From NCBI RefSeq assembly GCF_025698545.1, contig NC_068575.1:48927980-48991979 (forward strand): DNA of 64,000 nt, written 5' to 3'. A program made the position numbers and the translations under genes. This DNA is from Gossypium raimondii (Eukaryota > Streptophyta > Magnoliopsida > Malvales > Malvaceae). The notes under the pieces are model-generated. The model did no database searches, was not told the origin of the DNA, and saw nothing but the letters and a program-made list of their open reading frames with translations. Shown piece after piece: positions 45,437 to 57,403 of this stretch (within the stretch, counting starts at the first letter, position 1; each line of letters starts with the position of its first letter).

Positions 45437-46410
45437 AAATATTATTTATACTCAATGTTGCGTTTACATAGACTGATTATTTAACTAGCAGACAAAGTAT
45501 AAGATTATTTGACTACATAAACAATATAATTGTTTTACCTTTAACTTAATGAGTAAATATTTATCAAAACAACGTAATTTTTCCTTTTAACTTAATAGTT
45601 TTGACTTTTAACTTTAGAAAAGGTAAACATTTATCAAAACGATGTAGTTTTACCTTTTCTTATTCGGATTTTCGGATAACTAGAATTGTGTAATTCATAT
45701 TTGAGTTAAACCAAAAAACTTAATTTTTTTTATTCGGGTTGATCCGAATAACTTGATTAACTCAAATAACTCAAACTATTTAATTCAAAATTTGAATTTT
45801 TTATCAAGTTTTTCTAATCGAATCAGATTTTGCTCACCCCTAGTTAAATCAACCTTCCATGATCATAAATCTATAAAACCTACATGAAAAAAAGACTAAA
45901 TTACCTTAAATTTTGCTTGGTCGAATGCTTTAAAAGCTTGGAAGGTTTTTTTTTTGTTTCAAAAATGGTGGACGGTGGGATGATAGAAAAAGATGATGGT
46001 TTCTCTACTCACTTCACTTTTATACATAGATTATAGGTTAATTAACTTTGGTTAATTTGTTTAATTAAACTTTATTATTCCTTTATTAATGACTAATCTT
46101 TCTTAATGTTTTCCACCATTATCATCTACTATCTCATATTTACTATTGGTTTATTTTCCATTTTGTTCATTGAATAATTATCATCTAGGTCATCAAGCTT
46201 TTTTTAAATTAAAATTCTATAGCGATTAGACTTTTATAATTTAATCCTCGAGCTTTAATTAACCATTTAATCAACAAAATTATTTGATCATTCTTTAACG
46301 TTTTCTATATTAACTTTGTAGATATTTCTAATTTATATTTACGGACTTGATTTACGAAAATGGGATTTCAAGACCACATTTTTTGGTACCATTGAAAATC
46401 GAGTTGTTAC
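45437..46410. mobile_element. Truncated LTR remnant, relative of the 21755-24843 LTR
   Basis: Ends TTTTGGTACCATTG...GAGTTGTTACA at about 46383-46410, which matches the 3' edge of the solo LTR (GACCAC/GTCCC text followed by GGTTGTTAC). The A/T-rich part before it also resembles the corresponding part near 24400-24800. The other end is missing. Confidence 0.5.
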
Positions 46411-46717
46411 AATTTCATCCAATTAATTTATTTTCTCAACTCAATTCTATTTTCATCAAAGTCATGACGACTTCATCATACCAAAATCTATGAGGATATA
46501 TTTAATTGCCTCGTTCAATAAAACTGTGTTGATTGATTGATTTAATTTTGACTTTAAATTTCAAGTATTTAATTATAATAAATTAAATAATAACTCAAAA
46601 AAATTAATTTCATCTCTAAGTCATCTCTTGTACTTAGTGGGAAAGCGCTGCAGATAGTGATACACATAATCTATTTCTCTTTACTATTGTTTTCATTAAT
46701 TTAATTGTATTGATACT

Positions 46718-48000
46718 TGATAACTCTCATATTTAGAGTTAATTATAGCTCTATAACATTTTAAGAGATGATTTTAGCATTTATGTTAGGTTTATTACAT
46801 TTTATTATTTTTTTAGCTTGATTTTATTTTATTTGATTTTTATTATTTTTAGAGTTAGTTTGGATTTACTTTCTACTTTCCTCTATACATTGTAGGTTTT
46901 GAATGAATAATGGAATGCTTGGAGTATAGAGTAAAAAGTAGTGAAGAGAGGGCAATCGAGCACAATCTTCAATTCAGAATTTCCAAACAAGCAACCTGCT
47001 CCACCACAATTATGCATCCAATGGAGAGAAAAGATTAAAACCCTAAAAATAAGTAGTGACGTGATTTAAAAGGAAAATGGGGGAAGTAAAGAATCAACTT
47101 GGAGTCTAAGAAACAATTCTCTCACACCAATGAGGACTTCAAGCTTGCAAAGACGAGAAGAAGAAGAAAAAGAGATTTGGAGCACTCGGCATGAATTCGA
47201 TAATTGTTTTTCTCTCTAGATTATTTCTTTTTACTTTTTATCGATGCAAGTTAGTTGTGAATCTCTTTTTGTGTGGTTTTCTCAAATCAACTTGAATTAA
47301 ACTCTCTTTTCTTGGAACAACAATGGATCCTATTTCTTAGTTGATTATTTAGTTTCTCTTCAATTGTTTCGATTTCTGTTAATTATTTATTTAGTCTTGT
47401 ACTTATTTAGTCTGCTTGCCTGATCATCAAGCAGTATTAATATAATAATCTTGATTTGTCTTGGAAGAGAAATTTAAGATTTAGAACTCGACTAAATAGA
47501 TTAGGGTTAACTTAGTAGCACCGACGAATGAGTTAATTTACAACTAGGATAAGAATGTATCTTATGCCCTAATCAACCCAATAGGCCTATTCGTGGTGAT
47601 TTCGTTCAACTTGCCTAGCATAGCTAGTGGGAAGGGGAAGTAACTTAATTAGTTACCGGAAGAGAACTAGTTAATGTCATTGAATCCTGGGTTAGTAATT
47701 ACTTGGATTGAACAATTGAATAAAAGATAATTGATTATCTGAATTAAGTGAAGTTAGAGTTCCAAAATCTTAAAATTGTTTGAGAAACTCATTAATTTTC
47801 ATTGTTTTAGTTAGATAAAATCTCTTTAATTTGTTAGTTTAATTTTAGCAGTAATTATAATTTATTTTATTGATCCAAATTGGATAAAATTGAATAGTTA
47901 GTACTTAGTAGCTTATAATTTGGTCCTCATGGGAACAAATAATTTGTACTTTATTACTTGATTCGACACGTGCACTTGCATAACGAATTTTCACACATCA
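46718..48000. mobile_element. LTR-like segment (possible Athila/Tat solo LTR)
   Basis: Runs from TGATAACTCTCATATTTAG to CACACATCA. It includes CACGTGCACTTGCATAACG near the far end, a phrase seen at the ends of large Ty3 LTRs. There is no coding content. The flanks ATACT and ATTTT do not match as a target duplication, so the boundaries are uncertain. Confidence 0.4.
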
Positions 48001-48846
48001 ATTTTACTTGCAATTTGTTTTGGGTTATGTTGAACTAGCAAATGGACAGTTGGACATATGTAACTAGGCTCAAATAAATTGTAATTAAGTTCTGACTCTT
48101 CGTCTATTAATTATAATATTATTTAATTATTAAGTTCGTCCAATGACCCTGTCGTAAGTGTCTTACCCTCATAGGAAATCTTTAACCTCTTTGGCTTAAA
48201 TTTGTGCACCCTATATGATCTTATTTTATATCATAGTAACCATTAAATCTTCCTCTATGAAAAAGTCAATTACAAATAGTAATTAAATCATTTGTCTTAG
48301 ACAAATGACCCGTGGTCACATTATTTTTCTATTTATTGTGTAATGCCAATGAAATGATATCATTTATTATTGGGCTACGAATTCCACTATTGTAAATAAA
48401 ACTATGGCATGCAAAAATTATATATCCAATGTACAAACTTTCGGCTTTATTATTTTTTTGAACTCGGGATTTCAATACATCATAATATACAAGTCACGCA
48501 CGCATAGTCAGTCACTTATTCAAGATTAAGGTAAGTCATATTATGAACATTACAAGTGAATTAATCCACAAATAAATCTAGGATTTATTCAACTGGGGTC
48601 ATATCATATGTATTGTCAATCTAGACAATCATATCTATATCTCTCTATCTTTTAGGAGTTAATCATTTTGATACCCAAGACAATGCATCTCCCCTACTGG
48701 TCTTGATAAACAATATAATAATTCTTAAATTAGTTTACTCAGTTTTGATTCATCAAACTACGAAACTTTTAGATTAAATACAAATATAAGTTGTTTTCTT
48801 GCATTATGATCCAACCATATAATCTAACTTAATATTAATTAAAGAT
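48001..48846. other. AT-rich spacer
   Basis: No gene or clear element seen. Several short direct words only. Confidence 0.4.
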
Positions 48847-48854
48847 TAAGTAAC

Positions 48855-49251
48855 TAGAGGTGATCATGGGTTGGGCTACCCGGCCCGGCCCGACGGCCCG
48901 CCCGAAAAATGAGAGGGTTTGGGTAAAAATATAAGCTCAAAATATAGGTTTGGGCAAAAAACGAGGCCCGTTTAGAAAATGGGATGGGCCTCGAGTAAAA
49001 CTTTTGTCCCGAGCCCAGCCCGGCCCGAATTATATATTAGATATATATTTTTTATTTTTAATCAAATATATATATTAAATATATACTTTTTTGGTGTTGT
49101 AAAATTTAATATGGGTCGGCCCGGGCCGGGGCTTACCAATTTTCTTTTGGGCCGGACTTGGATAAATTTTTAGGCCCATATTTCAAGCCGGATCTGGGCC
49201 TAACATTTTGTCTGGGCCCGGCCCAAACCCGACCTGATCCATGATCATCTA
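48855..49251. mobile_element. hAT-type MITE with perfect 8-bp target duplication
   Basis: 397 bp. The left end TAGAGGTGATCATGG and the right end (complement TAGATGATCATGG) form inverted termini. TAAGTAAC is duplicated exactly at 48847-48854 and 49252-49259. Subterminal GGCCCGGCCC/GGGCCGGG blocks enclose an AT-rich core. An 8-bp duplication with TAG-type ends is the hAT signature. There is no transposase. Confidence 0.9.
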
Positions 49252-49259
49252 TAAGTAAC

Positions 49260-50165
49260 CAATGAGTTCATATTTATGTAAATTATGAAATTTTATTAAA
49301 CTAACCTATCTGGTTTAACTACTGTTTCAACTGGTTTTAATATTTAAATAAATAAAATTATGAAATTGATAAAAAATTATAAATATTAAAGTGGAAACTG
49401 GGAAATCTGGAACGATTCAATCTATCATTCCAACTTTTATTCTTTTATAATTTTATCTATAATCAATGCAATGCAACTTTCCTTTTTGGCCTTTCCATTT
49501 GCTAATAAATTTATTTTATTTGAAATTGAAATCAATCACCATAGTAAATTAATCCGCGAGGTGGCAAAGTGCGAGATGAATCCGCGAGGGAGCAAGGTGC
49601 GACATACGGCTAAAGCTTTGGTGCATGCTGACTCTGTCGAGTTAGAATGGCAAATTTGTTTAGTTCCTTTATTAGTCGATGATGGTTTTGATGTATTTAG
49701 GTGTTGATTGAGCTGATTAGTCAGTTTATCTATGTGTGCAAGTAATGTTTTACGAGTTTAAGTTTACTTAGCGATAGTAGGTAGTAATTGGTAGGTTGAT
49801 TGATTTAAAAACTTGTTAAGCTTTGTCGAAAGTAATACAGATAAGTTCAGCAACGTTTTTGCTGTTGTTTTTTGCTCCTTTGTTCTCTGTTTTTCAATCG
49901 ATTAGATTGATATTTTAATTAACAAAAAGAATTACTAGTAAAGGATATAATAAATAATGTATGCTGAACTTCATTTCCATTTCTCTTCATTATTTTTCAA
50001 CAACCCTTATTCCATGTCCAACGTATATTCCAACATCAGTATAAAAATATGATACCCAAGACCTTCCAGAAAGCCTTAAGACTTAAATTCTAGTAAAATA
50101 AATAGCTTTCAATCATTGACCTGGAGCTACCGGCATGGAAAGAATGAAGAGTAGTACAGCACGGT
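49260..50165. other. Spacer and 3' flank of the Nudix gene
   Basis: Most is AT-rich. The 78-codon open frame at 49471-49707 has no homology I recognise and no gene-like surroundings. The last few hundred bases should contain the Nudix 3' UTR. Confidence 0.4.
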
Positions 50166-53100
50166 TCATAGTTGGGTGAGATCCTTGGTGTTGAAGTATA
50201 AGTAACTGGTCTTGCCAGAAGCTGTAGTTCTAGGAATTGGGGAAAATCCCGCATATTCCTTCTCTGACTTTGTTAAACATACTTTGGCTACACTACTAAA
50301 GCTATCATGTTTCTTCATAAAAGGCTGCTCTGCATACTCCTCCACTGGTATCCACTGAAGCAACAATTAATATAAAAGGAAACACCATTACTTGTTTTGT
50401 TTAACAATTTTTTAGATAATGGTTAAGCTCATCACTCAGCCATTTGCTTCCCAACTTAAACCATCCTATTCCTATTCCTACTCCTATGTTAGAAAAAAAA
50501 AAAGATCTTTATCCACTATCCATTAAATGGTGCTAAATGCCACAATTATGTTACTTCAATTTCCTTATATCATGTGTCCCCTGCATATTTAGGCATTTGT
50601 ATAAATAAAGGGAATGAGAAAGCCCAGTTGTGGTTGCATGTTTGTTTGGAACTATTGTGTTATCTCTATCACTCACATCTTTCCATAGTCTAAATCAAAG
50701 CATGGCGAATGGTTCAGATATATACAACCTTCACCTATGTTATCTCCTCTACTCTCTGTAATCCATAAGCCATGCCATATTCAAATTATAGACCCTTGTT
50801 AGTTTTCCACCCGATAGGACCTATATACTAACTTATTCATGGGAGGGTTACAGCCATGTTGATTATTGCTTTGCTCCAGCTAAGCTGATTTTGTCCAGTA
50901 AGAACTATTCTGATCAGCTAATAGGGTCCTATTGCTACCAGCATATTCATCATAATTGTCCATAGGAATGTACCTGGGCAGCTTCAATCTCTGTATCTTG
51001 CTTCTGGATGTCAAACGAGCGTGGACGTAACATACAAACAAAAAGTAAATCTGATTTTGTAAAGAATGACTTGTGACTTTGCCTGTATTTTGGGGAACAA
51101 AAAAGCAGAGTTAGGACTTGAGTCTAAATCTCTAAAGCAACCAGAAAATTGATATTACTAGCATGTGGTTGTTATGAGCCTTGGCATAGGATCTAGTCAC
51201 AGGTCTAGACGAGAAAAAATTCTTGCTTCGACCTATGGTTACTCAAAAGGCAAATTTGTCCTTGATTGAACTCCCTTCCCAAACTAACGTTTGTGATAAA
51301 AATAAACTGCTTGCCTTATTTCATATTAGCAGCCTTTTTATAGGCTGTTAATTACAAAGGGAAAGTCCTAATAGAATTCCTAATTTAAAGTCCTAATAGA
51401 ATTCCTAGTAAAGTTTATAAGGAAATAAAAAACCTAATATAATAAGTAAAACTAAAAACTCCTAAGAAATTAAATAAATCTAAAACTCTAATTCCTATTC
51501 CCTCTCTGATATTGGTTTCCAATGAAAACATCCACATCATTACTCCCCCTCTCGGAGTTGAGCTTGTCCTCAAGCTCAAATTCAGGATAAGCTGCTCGAA
51601 AACTATCAATTGGTTCCCAAGTGGCATCTTCTTAAGGACATCCTGCCCATTGCACTAATAGTTCCCATCAACCTCGATTAAGCCTGGTTTTAATAATAGC
51701 TTGTAGAGTAGGCAAGGTCTTGCCATCATATACTAAGGGCAAGTCTCCTACCGCATCTGGCTGAGGTCCCTTGTATTCTTTAGGGAAAGAAACATGGAAT
51801 ACATCATGTATTCTGTTGCCTGTAGGTAATTCAAGCTGATAGGCCACTGTTCCTATTTTGTTCAAGACCTTAAAAGGACCAAAATATTTTGGCAACAACT
51901 TGTGATGCTTCTGTTTAGTTATCGTCAATTGTCGATATTGCTGAAGCCGTAACCAAACCCAATCCCCGACTTTAAAATTCAACTCTCTATGCCCCAAATC
52001 ATAAGTGTTTTTATCCTGAGCAATTTGTAAAAGTGCATCCCTATCTTGTAGAGCCTTATCCACAGCTTCAATCCTAGTAGAACCAGCTGAATAGGAGAGA
52101 AGTCGAGGTGGATCCCTACCGTATACTAATTGGAAAGGGGTGGCCCTTAGGGCAGTGTGATATGAGGTGTTGTAGCAATACTCAGCCCATGGAACCCAAT
52201 CGACCCACTGTCGAGGACAATCACTAGAGAGGCATCGTAGGTATATTTCCTTGTTTGGTTAACTACCTTTGTCTGACCATCAGATTAGGGATGGTATGCT
52301 GAAGAAAAAGAGAGCTTAGAACCACTTTGATGAAATGATTCCTTCCAAAATAGGCTGAGGAAAACTTTATCACGGTCCGAAACTATGGATTTCGGCAAGC
52401 CATGAAGTCGGAATACCTCTGCAAAGAAGACGGTAGCAACAGATATAGCAGTAAACGGATGGGACAAGGGTAAAAAATGAGCGTACTTCTATAGTCTATC
52501 CACAACCACCATAAGTACCGATTTCCCTTTTACTTTGGGTAAACCCTCCACGAAATCCATAGAGATATCAGGCCAAACATGTTGTGGTATTGGAAGGGGT
52601 TGAAGTAAACCTGCGGGCTATAAATTTTGCCATTTGTGGCGTTGGCATACTAAACAATGTTGCACAAATTCTGAGGTTGCAAGCTTCATTCCTTTCCACA
52701 AAAATCTTAACGAAGACGATGCAATGTTTTCAATCCCCCTTCATGTGTCATAGCATGTATAGAGGAAATAATAGTGGGAATAATTGGTGAGGTAGGTAAA
52801 AGGTACAGCCTCTCTTTGAAGAAAATCAACTGATCTTGTGCGACCCAATCGGACACCAATTCTCCTTGTAGAATTCTTTGCTGGAGTTGTAATAATTCTG
52901 GAGAAGCTTCTATTTCTTGTCTGATGGCTTTAAGAATTTCAACTTGAGGGAATGAAACAGTCATGAAGTGTGGTAAGTCTTTGTCTTTTCTAGATAAAGC
53001 ATCTGCAGCTCTATTCAACTTTCCTGCTTTATACTCCACTCGCAAATCAAACCCCATTAGCTTGCTGATCCAATGTTGTTGTGGGGATGTCGTAAGTCGT

Positions 53101-56100
53101 TGGTCTAACAAGTATTTAATACGGAAGTGATCAATACAAATGAGGAAGTGTCTTCCCCAAAGATAGGGTCGCCAATGAGTCACTGCATTTGCCAAACCAA
53201 TTAATTCATGTTCGTAGGCAGCCAAATTAAGGTGTCGATCTGTAATCTTGCAACTGAAAAAGGCAATAGAGTGTCCCTTTTGTTGCAGTACGGCTCCAAA
53301 CCCGCTATCCGAAGCATCACATTCGACCACAAATTCCTCCTCAAAGTTGGGTAATTGCAAGATTGGGGCTGCTGAAAGAGAAGTTTTTAATTGGTTGAAA
53401 GCAACATCAGCTTCCTTAGTCCAGTTGAAGGCATTTTTCTTTAGAAGAAATATTAAGGGTCCAACCACTTGTCCATAATTCTTGATAAATTTTCTGTAAT
53501 ATCCTGCCAACCCAAGAAAGCCTCGTAGAGCCTTGGTAGTTTTAAGAGTTGGCCAATCGGTGACATCTTTAATTTTAGTGTGATCAACCACGACTCCCTC
53601 ACCATGGATGACATGACCAAGGTAGGTTACCTAAGACTCTCCAAAGAAACACTTGGATTTCTTTAAGAACAACATGTTATCCAGCAAGAGTTCAAAAACT
53701 AATCTTACATGATGCATATGTTCAGTCCATGTTTTGCTATTAATTAATATGTCATCAAAGAAGACCAAAACAAACTTACGCAAGTAAGGGTGAAAAATGT
53801 CATTCATCAAACTCTGAAATGTGGAAGGGGCATTGGCAAGCCCGAATGGCATGACAAGAAATTCAAAGTGTCCATGGTGGGTTCGGAAGGTTGTCTTTTT
53901 CACATCTGTAGTTGCCATTCTAATTTGAACATATCCCGACCGTAAATCCAATTTTGTAAATTGTTTTACCCCATTAAGTTCGTCCAACAATCATCCACTA
54001 CAGGAATCAGATATTTATCTTTAACAATGCAAGCATTAAGCTCTCGATAATCAATGCAAAAACGCCATGACCCGTCATGTTTCTTTACCAGGAGTACCGG
54101 AGAAGAGAATGGTGATCTACTGGGTCGAATGATTCCTTGTTGTAACATTTGATCACACTGTTTCTCAATCTCATCCTTTTGAAAATGTGGATATCGATAA
54201 GACCTGACTAAAATTGGTCTCATTCCTGGTTTAAGAGTTATACGATGGTTACATTTGCGGTTAGGAGGCAACCCAGACGGTTCTTGGAATAAATGCATAA
54301 ATTCTACCTGTAGTTTATCCAATACTATATTAGTTAAATCCTGTCCTTGTATCAAACTAAGTCGTGGAACTTCCTCTAGGTGCTGCCCTTGCCATAGTAT
54401 CTTCTTTTTGTTTACTGCAAATTGCATAGTTAAGGAGCTGAAATCCCATAAAATCGGACCAAGGGTACACAACCATTTAACCCCCAAAATCACATCAAAC
54501 CCTTCTAATGGTATTGTATAAAAATCAGCTTGAAAGTTGTCATTGGCCACAATGAACTGTACTGATTTACAAATGCCTATGCTAGGAACCCATTCTCTAT
54601 TTCCCACACACATACTTGCAGCCCAGATTTTTTTTGTATTTTCAGTCCCAATCTTGGCACTAGACCTTCACGTAGAAAGTTATGTATACTGCCCGAATCA
54701 ACGAGAACTAACACTGTTTTTCCTGACACCTTTGCTGTTAGTTGCATAGTAGATGAATTGCAAGTTCCTTTAATGGCATGTAAAGAAATTTCAAGATCAT
54801 CTACCTCATCATCTTGCTCATCTTCAATATCTGGTACTTCTATCCAAAATAGCCGTTTACATCTGTGTCCCATGGAGTAAGACTTGTCACAATTATAACA
54901 CAATCCCCTAGCCCTTCTTTCCGCCATTTCTGCTCGTGTCAATCTCTTGATAAATGGTGCGAAAGAACCTATTTTGTTGTTATTCCCCATTGGTTTCGTT
55001 GTTTGTCCTCCTCCCTTTGCAAAGCTCTTAGTTGTTGGAATAATTGAAGTGCTGCCACCGTTTTGGGAAGCTAACCAGATTAGATTGGTTTGAGATAACA
55101 CCTTGGAAGAGACTTTTTGTTTACGTTCAAAACCTCAAGCCATATTCATTGCAACTCCAAGGTTTCCCAGTTGTTGCATCTCAATATCAATTATAAGTTC
55201 CTCTACCAATCCGGCAGTAGGAAGGTTTACTTGTTGTCGAGGTTTAAGATCAGTAGTCCTAGCCAGTAGTGATTGAAATTGGCGTTGATATTCTTCTACC
55301 GTCCCAGTTTGTCTTAGGTTTGCAAGTTTCCCAAGGGATTATTACTCATAGGTGGCCCAAACCTGACATGACAACACTCTCTAAAGCGCTCCCAATCCAG
55401 ATTTGCCTCCTCTTCGGATGAGTTTGGATGGGCGGTGCGTTTACCTGCAGTTAGTGTAAAAACAGTAGTGGCAGTGAGATTAGATATTGTAGCAATACTG
55501 TAACGTGAGACAAAAAGTAAGCTAAACGACTGCACCGCACCTAATCGCCCATCCAAACTCACCCTTCTTCGATTTGATAAAACCACAATTTTGCCTCTCC
55601 TAAGAGATGGAATGAAGCTAAGCCTACTTTGTCTTCTTCGTTGGTCCATTGATTGCCAAAAAAAATTTCGCATCTTTTTAACCATCCTAAAGGATCTCCA
55701 ACACCATTATAAGTGGGAAATTCCATCTTAGAGTATCACGGCACCATGCCCCCACCGTGTTGCAAATCTGAATTTCTTTTCTTGCCTCCACTGCTGCCAT
55801 GTTCTTCATTATTTTTTTCTGAATCCCCTTTCATTGTCTTTTGGATCGAAAGAGATAACATCACCATCTGCTCCTCTAATGCTTGTTGCCTTGTAGCCAT
55901 TTGTTCCATGAATGCCTCCAGCTTGGCTGTCAAAGTTTTTTCGTCACCTATGACAGCTAACTCTGATACCAAGTTGTTATGAGCCTTGGCGGAAGATCTA
56001 GTCACAGGTCTAGACGAGAAAAAATTCTTCCTTCGACCTATGGTTACTCAAAGGCAGATTCGTCCTTGACTGAACCCCTTCCCAAACTAACGTTTGTGAT

Positions 56101-57403
56101 AAAAATAAACTGCTTGCTTTATTTCATATTGGCAACCTTTTTATAGGCTGTTAATTACAAAGGGAAAGTCCTAATAGAATTCCTAATTTAAAGTTTATAA
56201 GGAAATAAAAAACCTAATAAAATAAGTAAAACTAAAACTCCTAAAGAAATTAAATAAATCTAAAACTCTAATTCATATTCCTTGTCTGATATTGGTTTCC
56301 AATGAAAACATCCACATCAATGGTCTAACAAGTTCTTGGAAGCAAAACATTCTTTCAAACATGTTATTGCCTGAAGAACAATGAGTCAATCATTTTAACA
56401 AACATCTTATGTAGACAATCAATGGAACCATCAACAACAAATAGGAAAGCACATACCTGAATGCTAAAATTTCCACAAATTCAGTGTCAATCTGAAGGAA
56501 AAACAAAAGGAGACAGGGTCAGACTCATGGTTGAAATATATATGCCATTTCCTCACTTACTTACCCCTGTCTCTTCTTTAACTTCCCTTATTGCTGCCAT
56601 AGAAATATCCTCACCCTACGGGCAGAAGTTGTCAGTTGAAGCCAAAAAAGATAAAAGGAAGAAAAAAAGCACCATATTTTTAGATAATTAACCTCATCAA
56701 CAACTCCAGTAGGGAATTTCCAGACACCTGTGCCTTTGAACTTGCCACTCTTCTCTTGAACTACAAGCACCTAAATTTGAAGAAACTGCCTTAGGTTTCC
56801 ATATTAATAAACCGGTAACAAAAAAAGGGTTGAAGAAAGGGGTACCTGTCTTTTGTCATTCATGACAAAAGCACTAATCCCAACGCGATGCGAGGCGTTT
56901 TTAGGAAGACTATTGGTAGATTTGCTGATCCAATTTACAAGCATTACATAATCTGGTTCCGCATGGTGGTATTTAAACCCTTCCTGATCAATTAACAAAG
57001 CAAGAACATGCCATGCCATTAAGAAAATGAATGAACTCAACCCCCATTCTTATGCTCTAAGTTCCCTTATTTACCTTAACCGCCGGTTCGACCAGATTAG
57101 CAAGTTCGATAGGCAATTTAATCCAAACCGCCCTCTTTCCCTGCAAAATATTATCTAACAAAAATTCATGAATTTCAACTAAAAGCAAATGAACAGAGAT
57201 ATGAAATTACAGACTCGTTGCTTCCACTGCGATAATGAAGCCCTAAGTAAAGGAACGAAGGCCTCAGAATCCATAGTTTTCTCCATGTCTATAATGATGC
57301 CTCCGTATAAATCCTCGACCCCAGCAAGTAATTCAACCTGTTGGACTTCATTTCCAGGTACCATCTTCTTTTCAATTGCTAAAGTATTTGTTGAAGTCAA
57401 CAT
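50166..57403 (-). CDS. NUDT2: Nudix hydrolase (plant NUDT2/NUDT10 group), eight exons, retrotransposon in intron 6
   Basis: Exons (minus): 57403-57215, 57140-57075, 56983-56846, 56770-56693, 56615-56565, 56491-56457, 51082-50974, 50354-50166. All have GT/AG borders, compatible phases and no stops, giving 284 residues. The enzyme cleaves nucleoside diphosphates linked to another group (NADH/ADP-ribose type), probably in the cytosol. A plant-specific N-terminal domain (about 30-150: [42 protein letters not shown]) precedes the Nudix box GX5EX7REUXEEXGU at 153-175. The box is complete, with REVKEETGI holding the metal-binding glutamates. The C-terminus has [23 protein letters not shown] and [10 protein letters not shown], as in NUDT2/10 proteins. 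Paralogue choice within the clade is uncertain. Intron 6 (51083-56456) holds a chromovirus; without it the intron would be about 220 bp. Start ATG 57403 is the only one giving the full domain. Confidence 0.9.
51170..51539 (-). repeat. 3' LTR of the intronic chromovirus
   Basis: Matches 55975-56319. It carries an extra internal duplication of CCTAATAGAATTCCTA, which explains most of the length difference. Confidence 0.9.
51540..51553 (-). promoter_or_regulatory. Polypurine tract of the chromovirus
   Basis: The minus strand reads GAGAGGGGGAGTAA directly before the 3' LTR. Confidence 0.7.
51545..54700 (-). pseudogene. Chromovirus pol (protease end, RT, RNase H, integrase, chromodomain), broken
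   Basis: 54613-53966 holds the end of protease and the start of reverse transcriptase ([20 protein letters not shown]). 53990-53631 continues in another frame through [17 protein letters not shown] and the catalytic FFDDIL (usually YxDD). 53591-52707 is connection and RNase H ([16 protein letters not shown]), ending in the start of the integrase zinc domain ([12 protein letters not shown]). 52467-52285 is the integrase core ([14 protein letters not shown]). 52063-51668 is the integrase C-terminus ([19 protein letters not shown]). About 51665-51545 is a chromodomain ([17 protein letters not shown]) with an internal stop. At least four frameshifts or stops separate the parts. Confidence 0.88.
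54701..55909 (-). pseudogene. Chromovirus gag and protease N-terminus, broken
   Basis: The probable start is ATG 55909 ([15 protein letters not shown], a coiled-coil-like N-terminus). The frame is lost near 55736 and the middle (55685-55314) is out of frame. The third part (from 55101) has [20 protein letters not shown], a chromovirus-type zinc knuckle, followed by a protease active site VDSGSIHNF. Stops and shifts prevent a complete product. Confidence 0.8.
55959..55971 (-). promoter_or_regulatory. Primer-binding site of the chromovirus
   Basis: The minus strand reads TGGTATCAGAG just inside the 5' LTR, the standard initiator-methionine tRNA complement. Confidence 0.85.
55975..56319 (-). 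repeat. 5' LTR of the intronic chromovirus
   Basis: TG...CA bounded and followed inward by the primer-binding site. It is about 224 bp nearer to exon 6 than the 3' LTR is to exon 7 once the element is removed. Confidence 0.9.

Larger units (their letters stand above)
51170..56319 (-). mobile_element. Chromovirus (Reina-like Ty3 LTR retrotransposon) inside intron 6 of the Nudix gene
   Basis: LTRs at 51170-51539 (370 bp) and 55975-56319 (345 bp) both run TGTTATGAGCC to CCACATCA. The flanks GTGGT and ATGGT differ by one base, fitting a 5-bp duplication. The element reads on the minus strand, the same sense as the host gene. In order it has a methionine-tRNA primer site, gag with a zinc-knuckle-like CX2C motif, protease, reverse transcriptase, RNase H, integrase and a C-terminal chromodomain, then a polypurine tract. 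The short LTRs, chromodomain and gag wording suggest the Reina group. All major domains are present, but frameshifts and stops make it non-autonomous. Confidence 0.93.

Noticed and set aside
49471-49707. 78-codon open frame near the hAT MITE
   Set aside because: No recognisable domain, no splice or promoter context; treated as chance.
56330-56390. Possible extra Nudix exon next to the right LTR (text after an AG near 56377)
   Set aside because: Translation does not match any Nudix protein, and the true exon 7 ([10 protein letters not shown]...) is intact at 50974-51082 with matching phase, so this is intron.
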